Below are positions 26,358-33,881 of a stretch of DNA of 35,330 bases, in pieces. The translations under genes were made by a program, and so were the position numbers. Every line of letters starts with the position of its first letter. Position 1 is the stretch's first letter. The notes beneath the pieces are model-generated. The model searched no databases. It had not been told where the DNA came from and was given only the letters and a program-made list of their open reading frames with translations. Source of the stretch: CAYFPS01 sp964345075 (GTDB lineage: Bacteria > CAIWAD01); contig CAYFPS010000026.1 in the NCBI GenBank assembly GCA_964345075.1, forward strand, positions 1 to 35,330, in the 5' to 3' direction.

Positions 26358-28741
26358 TGGCGTACTCCTACACCTGGCCCCGGTACAACATCATCCAGAA
26401 CGGTGGGTTCGAGTCCAACACAGGGACGTCACCCACGGGCTGGACGGTCGGTGCCGGTACGCCCGAGGCTGTCGCCACCAACCCCTACACGGGATCGAAC
26501 AGCCTTGAGATGGACCCTGGCGACGAGATCAGCCAGGCCATCCCCATCTTCCAGACGACGGGCACGGTCTCAGACGGCCACTGGCTCTCCATCGACGAGC
26601 CGTACCTTCTGACCTTCTTCGAGGTGATGGAGGACGCCACGGCTGGCCCGGAGTTCTACGTCCGTGTCCGTCTCCTGGACGAAAACAGCGACGCAATCTA
26701 CGAGTACGACTTCGTCCACGCGAAGTGGATCCCGGTTTCCGATGCCGGACAGAGTACGCGGTACTACCTCCACATCGAGGGCAGCCGGACGGCCTCGACG
26801 GACTACAACCAGATCCAGCTCCCAAAGATCAACGCCATGCGGTCGGCTGGGGCTGACGTGGATGACGACTTCTCTCTGGAGGTTGCTTTCGTCTACGGCG
26901 GCAGTACGGGTGGGACCGTCATCATCGACGACATCGAGCTGTCCAGATGGCCGGCTGATGTCGTTGCGCTGCGGATCGGTCGGTGGACCGTGGTCTCGAA
27001 CGGTCTGAACTACCCGGTCAAGTACGACTCGGTGTCCGGGGACGTGACTGAGCTGTCGCTCCCCATGCCGTACTACACGCTGAACGGCGGACAGGACATT
27101 CCGACCATGACAGCCTCGTCTTCTGGGGCCGGGGAGCTGGAGTCGGACAAGTACTACGCCTACGCCTACACCTTCGTGGACGAGGACCAGGACGAGGAGG
27201 GCCCGTTTGCGTTTGGCGTCTACAGCCAGAGCGGCCTGTTCTACGACACGCCAGGCGGCATCAACGACACCTTCACCCTGGCCTTCGCCAACGTGGACTA
27301 CCCGAACACGGAGTCCGACAAGACCACAGACAACGCGAACATCACGCACCTCCGGATCTGGCGGTCTGGTGGGTACGCCTCGGAGGAGGCGCTGAAACAG
27401 AAGTTCCAGTCAGGCATCGAGCTGTTCTTCGATGGTGAGCTGGACCTCAGCGCCTCGACCTCGTACGTCAGCACGGCGTCTGACGAAGACCTCCAGGGCC
27501 TCCGGGCGACGACCTACATCTACGACCCCGAGCGCGACGTCATGCCGAACTTCTCGCTTGGCGCGGTGTTCCGGGGCCGTCTGTTCGTGGCTGGTGGCCC
27601 GACCTTCACCGAGGGCATTGTCTCGGTCACGAACGACAACCACTACGTGACCGGTGTGGACGGGACGATGTCGGTCAGCCACACCGACTCGGTCCCCCCG
27701 ACGAACTGGAACCGCAGCGTCGAAGGCATGAACTTCCAGGTAGACGGCGACAGCAAGATCTACCACATCGAGCAGTACATCTACCGTGGTGACGATGGCA
27801 CGACCACCACGGCGGAGTCCCTCTACCTCTCGAAGCCGTACGCTGGCTCGACCAACTCGACGGCTGGGTACCGGATTTGGCCCGAGGGCGGGCGCGTCTG
27901 GTACTCCGAGGAGGGGGCTCCTTTCCAGGGTCGCGTGACCGGCTGGTTCACTGTGGACAGCGGTCGGTCCTCTGCGATCACGGGCTTGGTCCCTGCTGGA
28001 CAGGTTCTCCTCGCGTTCACGAGAGACGCCACCTACGCCTACGGGTACGAGGCGAGACCGGGAGAAGGGGATGAGGCGGTCCCCTTGACTCGGGCGTTCG
28101 GGTGTATCTCACCGGGGTCAACGGTCGAGGTCAGGGGCCATGCTTTTTGGCTCAGCGCGGAAGGGGTGGCGGCCTACTCCTACGGCGCGAAGCCGGAGGT
28201 GATCTCGGACGCGGTGTCCGGGATCTTCTCCGACCCGTCCGACCCGGACTACCTGGCTCGCGATCCGCACACGCAGCTTGCGACGGAGGCCCAGGCGGTC
28301 CACTACTGGCCCGAGAGCCAGTACCTCCTCGCCTACAAGTCGGTCAACGCGAGAGAGGGCTGCGACACCGTCCTGGTGTACAACTACTTCTTCGACTCCT
28401 GGGACATCTTCCGTCTCCGGAACGAGCTGAAGCGGTGGTTCTGGTCTGTCGATGACGAGGGCAACGAGATCCTCTGCTTCTGCGACACCTTCGGCGCGAC
28501 CTGGGTCTGGTGGTCCCACGAGTCTGACGGAGCGGGAAACCCCGGCTACCTCGGGACCCTCACTGGTCTCGTCACCAGCGCAGACGCGACCAGCCTGACC
28601 GACAGCTCGGCGGACTTCTACCAGGTCAGCACGGACCCGGACGCGGCAGCTACGCCGACGCCTCCTCCGACCTCTGATCTCCTGATGGACTCCGGAGACA
28701 GCATCATCCTCGACAGCGGCAGCAAGCTCCTTCTGGACTAA
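26357..28741 (+). CDS. Large propeller-like tail/nozzle protein with N-terminal CBM-like domain (794 aa)
   Basis: ATG in a TAATG overlap. Residues ~10-195 look like a carbohydrate-binding jelly roll: NGGFESNTGTSPTGWTVGAG is the 'NggFE....p.gW' opening, and GTVIIDDIELSRW is the usual last strand. Residues ~200-725 resemble the propeller stabilisation proteins of podoviruses, with ALRIGRWTVVSNGLNYPVKY, AVFRGRLFVAGGP, RDATYAYGYEA, GHAFWLSAEGVAAYSYGAKP and DTVLVYNYFFDSWDIFRLRN. The last ~60 residues start GTLTGLVTSADATSLTDSSA and then become Pro/Thr- and 'LDSGS'-rich. I infer that they once continued into the protein now encoded at 29304. Confidence 0.6.
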   Translation: MAYSYTWPRYNIIQNGGFESNTGTSPTGWTVGAGTPEAVATNPYTGSNSLEMDPGDEISQAIPIFQTTGTVSDGHWLSIDEPYLLTFFEVMEDATAGPEFYVRVRLLDENSDAIYEYDFVHAKWIPVSDAGQSTRYYLHIEGSRTASTDYNQIQLPKINAMRSAGADVDDDFSLEVAFVYGGSTGGTVIIDDIELSRWPADVVALRIGRWTVVSNGLNYPVKYDSVSGDVTELSLPMPYYTLNGGQDIPTMTASSSGAGELESDKYYAYAYTFVDEDQDEEGPFAFGVYSQSGLFYDTPGGINDTFTLAFANVDYPNTESDKTTDNANITHLRIWRSGGYASEEALKQKFQSGIELFFDGELDLSASTSYVSTASDEDLQGLRATTYIYDPERDVMPNFSLGAVFRGRLFVAGGPTFTEGIVSVTNDNHYVTGVDGTMSVSHTDSVPPTNWNRSVEGMNFQVDGDSKIYHIEQYIYRGDDGTTTTAESLYLSKPYAGSTNSTAGYRIWPEGGRVWYSEEGAPFQGRVTGWFTVDSGRSSAITGLVPAGQVLLAFTRDATYAYGYEARPGEGDEAVPLTRAFGCISPGSTVEVRGHAFWLSAEGVAAYSYGAKPEVISDAVSGIFSDPSDPDYLARDPHTQLATEAQAVHYWPESQYLLAYKSVNAREGCDTVLVYNYFFDSWDIFRLRNELKRWFWSVDDEGNEILCFCDTFGATWVWWSHESDGAGNPGYLGTLTGLVTSADATSLTDSSADFYQVSTDPDAAATPTPPPTSDLLMDSGDSIILDSGSKLLLD

Positions 28742-29304
28742 TGGCAGATACCAAGATCAAAGACCTTCCGGCCATCACTGGGGGCAGCAACCTTGCGGAC
28801 GGCGACCTGATCCCGCTCCACGATGCCTCTGCGGTGGCGACCAAGCACGTCTCGGTCCCGGACCTCACGGAGTACCACCACGAGTACGGCGAGATCTACA
28901 CGGCCAAGGGCAACACAGGCGGCGTGACGACGGCGGCGAACCCGGAGAAGATCACGCAGTTCACGGCCAACGGGTCCAGCACGACCAACATCACGCCGGA
29001 CCATACGAACGACAACATCACGGTCAACCGTGCGGGGACATACAAGGTCTCTTGGTCCTGCTCGTTCTCTGGGACGGGCTCGACGGAGTTCCAGTTCGCG
29101 GCCTACAAGGACGCGGCGGCGATCCCGAACTCGGCGCGGTACCGCAAGCTGGGCACGGGCGGCGACGTCGGCGGTGTGAGCAACGGCTCCAGCATCGTGA
29201 CCCTCACCGCAGGGCAGGTCATCACGCTCTACGTCGCGGTGACCGTGGGGACCTCGTTCACCATGTGGGCCGGACACCTCAGCGTCGAGAGGATCGGTGA
29301 CTGA
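28741..29304 (+). CDS. Tail fibre-like protein with C1q/TNF-like C-terminal domain (187 aa)
   Basis: ATG in a TAATG overlap. The N-terminus KIKDLPAITGGSNLADGDLI plus the following HDASAVATKHVSVPDLTEY is the 'I.dLpa.t....D..vl.d.s...t.kvt...L' segment by which many phage fibres attach to the tail. Residues ~60-187 read as a jelly roll of the C1q/TNF type: NITVNRAGTYKVSWSCSFSG ('h.v...G.Y.hs....h'), a middle with FQFAAYKDAA, and VITLYVAVTVGTSFTMWAGH. Such trimeric domains often bind the receptor. Its gene sits between two halves of what looks like one stabilisation protein. Confidence 0.65.
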   Translation: MADTKIKDLPAITGGSNLADGDLIPLHDASAVATKHVSVPDLTEYHHEYGEIYTAKGNTGGVTTAANPEKITQFTANGSSTTNITPDHTNDNITVNRAGTYKVSWSCSFSGTGSTEFQFAAYKDAAAIPNSARYRKLGTGGDVGGVSNGSSIVTLTAGQVITLYVAVTVGTSFTMWAGHLSVERIGD

Positions 29305-29783
29305 TGGATCTTGACGGGGCCTACGTCGAGATCATCGCCGGGACTGGCGCGGGCCAGGTTCGCCGGATCGTGTCGAACACCTCGACCAAGCTGCGGCTCG
29401 ACCGGGCCTGGGATGTGACTCCGGACACGACCAGCCAGTACCAGATCGGCGGCATCCCCGCCGCCCTGAAGCTGAAGTTCTCGAACCTGGGCCTCCCGGC
29501 GCAGGTCAAGCGCATGAAGTTCCTCACGGTGACCCACAAGCGTGAGGCTCTGGGGAGTTCCCCCAAGGTCCGGGTCTACCAGGAGCTTCTCGACGAGAAC
29601 TACTACGACAACAAGGGGATTCCGAGCCCCTCGTTCCAAACGAACCGTAGCGGCCAGAGCCAGGTGGGGCTCCAAGATGCCGCAGGTTACAACCTGTCCC
29701 TGGAGATCGAGGCCAACGGCCCCGAGGCCCCCCTGGAGCTGCGTCACCTCACAGCCGTCATGGAGGCCGGAGAGAAGGATTGA
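29304..29783 (+). CDS. Tail protein, probable detached C-terminal part of a stabilisation protein (159 aa)
   Basis: ATG in a TGATG overlap. AYVEIIAGTGAGQVRRIVSN is the motif 'G..v.I.sGtGaGQ.R.I.sN', and RAWDVTPDTTSQYQIGGI its continuation, known from the C-terminal region of podovirus stabilisation/propeller proteins. The remainder (KRMKFLTVTHKREALGSSPK, NLSLEIEANGPEAPLELRHL) is beta-rich with no motif recognised. In relatives I would expect this directly after a 'TSLTDSSADF' segment, which is present at the end of the 26357-28741 protein. Confidence 0.6.
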   Translation: MDLDGAYVEIIAGTGAGQVRRIVSNTSTKLRLDRAWDVTPDTTSQYQIGGIPAALKLKFSNLGLPAQVKRMKFLTVTHKREALGSSPKVRVYQELLDENYYDNKGIPSPSFQTNRSGQSQVGLQDAAGYNLSLEIEANGPEAPLELRHLTAVMEAGEKD

Positions 29784-30277
29784 GCGGGATCGACCCCAGG
29801 AGCCAGCTCTGGGTCCCTGGTCGCGCCAGGGGCCACGAGAGCGCGTCTCCTGATGGCCTGTGGGTCCCGGACAAGGTCCCGTGGGCGATGCCGTCCCAGG
29901 TGGTGGCCTCGACCAGCCTGTATTCGGCTCCGGCCTGGCCCCTGTCCTGTACCAGCCTGTTTTCCGGTCACTTCTGGCCCGTGATTCAGAGAATCTGGGT
30001 CTACTACCCGGCTGACGAGAGTGGGGCGAACGCCTCGAACTACACCCGGATCACCTTCAAGGTGGGGTCGTTCGCCAGCCCGCTGACCCTCAGCACCCTG
30101 GAGACCTACTCTGGCTACACCGCCGGGACGCTGATCGAGGAGTCGTCCTACTACGCCATGAAGCCGTCCGAGGCGATCTTCGTCTCCTTCAACCGCATCG
30201 GAAGCGCGAAAAACTACGCATCGAACACGCTCCCGGTATGCTTTGGGGTGGAGCTTTTCGGAGAGAGAATAGCATGA
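29780..30277 (+). CDS. Hypothetical virion protein (165 aa), TTG start
   Basis: TTG 29780 overlaps the preceding stop (TTGA), and GAAGGA lies just upstream. The N-terminus is Gly/Pro/Trp-rich (SQLWVPGRARGHESASPDGL) and the body beta-rich (RITFKVGSFASPLTLSTLET, SEAIFVSFNRIG), suggesting a small tail or fibre-associated protein. No family is recognised. Confidence 0.6.
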   Translation: MSGIDPRSQLWVPGRARGHESASPDGLWVPDKVPWAMPSQVVASTSLYSAPAWPLSCTSLFSGHFWPVIQRIWVYYPADESGANASNYTRITFKVGSFASPLTLSTLETYSGYTAGTLIEESSYYAMKPSEAIFVSFNRIGSAKNYASNTLPVCFGVELFGERIA

Positions 30278-30522
30278 ACAACGACCGCAACCAAGCCGTG
30301 GCGCCCTACTCGGGCAGCCTCTACGCGCCGCTCTTCCACAGCCTCATGGGCCGGATCGCCCGGTTCCAGGGGGATGCGCGTGGCCTCCAGATCCAAGCTG
30401 GGATGCCGCCCGCGCTGCGTCCCGATATGAACCCCCTCTACCGCTTCGGCTTTACGGGCAGCAACCAGGACTACTCGGTGCCGCAAGCCCCCCGTACGGC
30501 CCTCGTCCCGAGTGAGTTCTGA
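30274..30522 (+). CDS. Small hypothetical virion protein (82 aa)
   Basis: ATG overlaps the previous stop (ATGA), with GGAGAGAG upstream. Pro-, Arg- and Gln-rich, mostly non-repetitive (NQAVAPYSGSLYAPLFHSLM, then a basic middle). No recognised motif. It ends in a TGATG overlap with the next gene. Confidence 0.55.
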   Translation: MNNDRNQAVAPYSGSLYAPLFHSLMGRIARFQGDARGLQIQAGMPPALRPDMNPLYRFGFTGSNQDYSVPQAPRTALVPSEF

Positions 30523-31559
30523 TGGCTGCCCAACAGTTCAAGCACGACCCCACGGCTCGACCGGGCCCGTCCGACGAACTCTTCGACAAGCTGTTCGCTC
30601 CGACCTCAGGGCGAGGATGGAGGGAGACGGGCGACGGGACCAACTCGAAGGTCGTGGACATCGACCCGTACGGCCTGATCCAGAAGGGATCGAAGAAGTA
30701 CGGCCTCACCGCGTGGGACGACCTGTTCGACGACAGCGGCAACATCAACGACTACGATGCGCTGCTCCGTTCCCTGAACTTCGGGAACGTGACGTCGAAG
30801 TGGCTGAAGTCCACGCAGGGAACGCACGGGTTTTCGTGGAAGCCGTCAGACTGGATGGAACAGGGCTTCGACGGGCACAGCAACGGGCCGCCTGTTGGGT
30901 ACAACTACGACCTCAGCGACCCGCTCCAGCAGTGGCTCTACAACATCAGCTTCCACGGTCGGGATCGGGGACGATCAGGCTGGACGGGGCGCGAGAAGCT
31001 CGACCAGCCCGCCAAGTGGTTCGACCCCAGTCTTCTGAGGCTGGGCATGGAGGACATCCAGGGTCTCGGAAACATGAGCGAGCTGGACGCCTACCTGCGG
31101 GAGATGTACGGAGTGGACGCCGCGACCTACGCGGGCTCCTCGAACCGGCTCCTCGATGCCCGGGCGGAGTGGGCCGCGAACCCGGATCTGTGGTTCGACC
31201 CGTCCAATCCGGGCGCCCTCGCTGCGACCGGTATCCCGGGCATGAGCCAGGCCGACAGCGCCATCCGGATGGGGCAGTACCAGGACTGGTACAACCAGCT
31301 CATGGCGGAACAGGCGGCCTACGGCCAAGAGACCTACGCAAACTACCTGGCCCAGGCACAGATGGAAGACCCGTACCTGTACCGCACCGGTCTTGGTGGT
31401 CGGCTTGAGCAGGAGGCTTCCAGGCAGCAAGCCTCCGCGCAGATCCTTGGGGCCGGGGCCAATGGACCCCAGGCTGGCTACGACTTCTTGCTCCAGTACG
31501 CGCTGATGCCGCGCATGATGGAGCTGGCGACCCGCCAGGCGGGCATGGGAATGATGTGA
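30522..31559 (+). CDS. Hypothetical internal/tail protein (345 aa)
   Basis: ATG in a TGATG overlap. The first ~200 residues are rich in Asp, Gly, Trp and Tyr with little regular structure (DIDPYGLIQKGSKKYGLTAW, YNYDLSDPLQQWLYNI). The C-terminal ~90 residues are Gln/Ala/Tyr-rich helices (YQDWYNQLMAEQAAYGQETY, QEASRQQASAQILGAG). Position, size and the Gln/Ala helices recall internal virion (ejection) proteins of podoviruses, but no family is recognised. Confidence 0.55.
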   Translation: MAAQQFKHDPTARPGPSDELFDKLFAPTSGRGWRETGDGTNSKVVDIDPYGLIQKGSKKYGLTAWDDLFDDSGNINDYDALLRSLNFGNVTSKWLKSTQGTHGFSWKPSDWMEQGFDGHSNGPPVGYNYDLSDPLQQWLYNISFHGRDRGRSGWTGREKLDQPAKWFDPSLLRLGMEDIQGLGNMSELDAYLREMYGVDAATYAGSSNRLLDARAEWAANPDLWFDPSNPGALAATGIPGMSQADSAIRMGQYQDWYNQLMAEQAAYGQETYANYLAQAQMEDPYLYRTGLGGRLEQEASRQQASAQILGAGANGPQAGYDFLLQYALMPRMMELATRQAGMGMM

Positions 31560-32053
31560 TGGCGAAGCATCCGTACGGGAAGGTCGAGTACTTCAGAGTC
31601 CAGCCGGACGAGCCCAACCTCGATCCCATCAACATGGGGACGGGGTTCTGGAAGCTGTTTGCCCACAGCCTCCAGCAGGATATGTTCGCCCAGTCGCTCT
31701 ACCAGCGGGCCCTGAACCAGATGTCCATGGGCACGGGGATGATCGACAACTTCCGGGCCGCTGGCATCAGCGGGGCCTCGGCTGCCCGGACGGGACAGAC
31801 CATCGCCTCGGCGCAGCCGGTGAGCTACAAGCCCGGCAAGATCTCGGACGCGGTGGCTTCGTTCAAGGCGAACGAGATGTTCCAGGGCCAGCTCCTCGAC
31901 GAGATCCAGAAGATCATGGAAGCGAACCAGCCGACCTTCCTCCAGCAAGCCCTCCCGTTCGCCGGGGCTGCGGTGGGAGGCATCCTCGGTGGGCTACCTG
32001 GGGCACAGGCCGGTTACAGCCTGGGCTCGGCGGCGCAGACGTTCGGAGGATAA
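31559..32053 (+). CDS. Internal virion/ejection protein candidate with glycine-zipper C-terminus (164 aa)
   Basis: ATG 31559 makes a TGATG overlap; GTG 31556 (GTGA) is the alternative. The first part is amphipathic (WKLFAHSLQQDMFAQSLYQR). Near the end, LPFAGAAVGGILGGLPGAQA is a Gly/Ala-spaced hydrophobic stretch able to insert in membranes. Podovirus ejection proteins build a channel across the envelope, and such a stretch fits, but no homology is seen. Confidence 0.55.
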   Translation: MAKHPYGKVEYFRVQPDEPNLDPINMGTGFWKLFAHSLQQDMFAQSLYQRALNQMSMGTGMIDNFRAAGISGASAARTGQTIASAQPVSYKPGKISDAVASFKANEMFQGQLLDEIQKIMEANQPTFLQQALPFAGAAVGGILGGLPGAQAGYSLGSAAQTFGG

Positions 32054-32056
32054 GAC

Positions 32057-33724
32057 ATAGCGTTTGAAGAAGTTGCTGCTTCGTTCCGGCAGATGCCCCA
32101 GCTCGCCCTCCAGGCGAAGATGGCGGCCATGGCGGAGTCGAACCGGAAGCGGAACATGGTCCTCGAAAGCTCTCGCGTCGCGGTCCAGGGCCTCCTCCAA
32201 GCCTACGGAATGGCCGAAGAGGCGAAGCGGCAGGCTGCCATGCGAGACATGGAGCAGCAGCGTATCAATCTCCTTGAGAAGCGGCAGGGCAAGGAGATCG
32301 AGGTGATGGGGGCGAACATCGGCCTGCTGAAGGAGGAAGTCAAAGCGGCACGGGCCCAGACTGAACGGATCCTGATGATGTCTCCGGCGGAGCTTGCCGC
32401 CCTACGAGAGGAGACCAGGCTGCGGAGATCTGCGGCGAACGTGGCCGAGGGCACGGAGGACGCGCAGGTCTCCGCAGCGGGGAGCGAAGCAGACCTTCGC
32501 GAGACGCAAGCGCAGGAGGCCAGGGAAACGTTGGGCGCGAAGGTTCGGCTGGCGAACGTAGATACGGAGGCGTCCGCGCTTGCGCTGGACACGGCGAGGC
32601 AGACGCAAGGAGCTACCGTGCGCGGAGAATATGCCAAGGCTGGCACCCTTGAGGCGCAGCAGCAGATCACCGAGGCCCACGCCAGAGTTGCCGACGAGGC
32701 CGCGCAGCTCGGGGTCGATCTCAGCAGGGGCCAGATCGCGGCCCTCGCTGCCGACGAGGAGTTCACGAGGGAGCAGACGCGGGGTGCCGCTCTTGTGCGC
32801 AAGTTCATGGCGGAGACGAACCCAATCAGAAAGGAGACGCTCCGTCAAGAGCTGGTGGGGCACAAGCTGGGCAACCGCCTGAAGATGATCGAGGTCAAGC
32901 TCGCCAACATGAGCTACGAGGAAGCCACTACGCCCGAGGCGCGGAAGATGCGCTTGGAGGCTGTCCAGCTCGGCTTCGAGAAGCTGCGGCTTGAGACCAA
33001 CCACATGGCCCTGGAGAACAGGATCAAGCACTACTCTGCTGAGATGGCGAAGATGCAGACGCGGTGGGCGGTGGAAGACCGCCACCACCAGCTCAGTAGG
33101 CGGCCTACCGAAGATCGTCTCCTGGAACTCCAGGTCGCGCGCCAAGCCATCGACAACGAGGCCGCGAGCTACCAAACGGAGATGGTGGAGTGGAGGGCAT
33201 CCATGGGGCAGCAGTTCGCTGACGCCGAGCTTGAAATCATGCGGGCTGACGCGGAGTACAAAACGAAGGCGGCACTTGCCGCTGGTGCCACGTCCGGGCC
33301 GACCTCGACGGAACTCGGAAGGATCCACGCCTCCAACCAGAGAAACCTCGAAGACGCATACAACAAGGCGGCGATGTGGGAAGGCGACGGCTTCGAGGCG
33401 TTCATCGAAACCCAGAGCGGGAGGAAGGAACTCCGGCAGTTCATGGATGTTATGAAGATCGACGACCCAGACGAGGGGAAGATCGCCTTCCGCAAGATGA
33501 GAATCGAGCAGTACGCTGACGAGAAGAAGGCGTGGGACTTCGCTCGCAACCGGTACATCGACCTCATGGACCAGGGCTTCATGCCTCATGTGGCGTTCAC
33601 CATCGTGATGTCGGAAGTCCGAACGATGCGTGAGGCTTCGCTTGAGGTTCTCCCCGGCAAGCCGGAGGAAGATGGGGCCCCTCCGTGGGAAGATGAGGTC
33701 CCGCAGTACGAGCAGCCCTACTAG
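32057..33724 (+). CDS. Long coiled-coil internal virion protein candidate, possible ATA start
   Basis: A perfect GGAGGA (32045-32050) sits seven bases before an in-frame ATA at 32057. The ATA-started product begins (I/M)AFEEVAASFRQ and has 555 residues. The first ATG in frame (32093) has no binding site and would cut 12 residues. The body is almost entirely helical and charged (Ala/Glu/Arg/Gln-rich heptads such as RVADEAAQLGVDLSRGQIAA and RLETNHMALENRIKHYSAEM), with an acidic Pro-rich end (EDGAPPWEDEVPQYEQPY). This resembles podovirus internal core proteins ejected with the DNA. Function is inferred from composition and position. Confidence 0.6.
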   Translation: MAFEEVAASFRQMPQLALQAKMAAMAESNRKRNMVLESSRVAVQGLLQAYGMAEEAKRQAAMRDMEQQRINLLEKRQGKEIEVMGANIGLLKEEVKAARAQTERILMMSPAELAALREETRLRRSAANVAEGTEDAQVSAAGSEADLRETQAQEARETLGAKVRLANVDTEASALALDTARQTQGATVRGEYAKAGTLEAQQQITEAHARVADEAAQLGVDLSRGQIAALAADEEFTREQTRGAALVRKFMAETNPIRKETLRQELVGHKLGNRLKMIEVKLANMSYEEATTPEARKMRLEAVQLGFEKLRLETNHMALENRIKHYSAEMAKMQTRWAVEDRHHQLSRRPTEDRLLELQVARQAIDNEAASYQTEMVEWRASMGQQFADAELEIMRADAEYKTKAALAAGATSGPTSTELGRIHASNQRNLEDAYNKAAMWEGDGFEAFIETQSGRKELRQFMDVMKIDDPDEGKIAFRKMRIEQYADEKKAWDFARNRYIDLMDQGFMPHVAFTIVMSEVRTMREASLEVLPGKPEEDGAPPWEDEVPQYEQPY

Positions 33725-33730
33725 GACGAC

Positions 33731-33870
33731 ATGGATCCGTCCGGCGGCTACCAGGACCTCGTAAAAAGGGCGAAAGAGCGGGCCGAAGAGCTGGCTCAGC
33801 TTGTCGTCAGGGAGGTCGGCAAGCCCATCGGCGAGGCCCGCGCCGAGCTGTCGAGGGCCGTGGCGATCTT
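33731..33870 (+). CDS. Start of a long gene cut by the gap, with an aldehyde-dehydrogenase-like stretch
   Basis: ATG 33731 lies 6 bases after the previous stop. The first ~23 residues (MDPSGGYQDLVKRAKERAEE plus LAQ) end with ELAQ, the same four residues that begin the sequence after the gap. Beyond that, VVREVGKPIGEARAELSRAV is very like the 'ltlEvGKPi.EAr.Ev..a' helix of aldehyde dehydrogenases, out of place in a phage structural operon. The last ~70 bases before the gap may therefore belong to another genome. It could also be chance similarity of a helical protein. Confidence 0.4.
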
Positions 33871-33880
33871 NNNNNNNNNN
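33871..33880. other. Assembly gap (10 N)
   Basis: Ten N characters, a usual scaffold placeholder, so the true length is unknown. The open frame before the gap and the one after it differ by register. They would join only if the gap were a different length or if flanking bases are wrong. Confidence 0.95.
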
Positions 33881-33881
33881 A

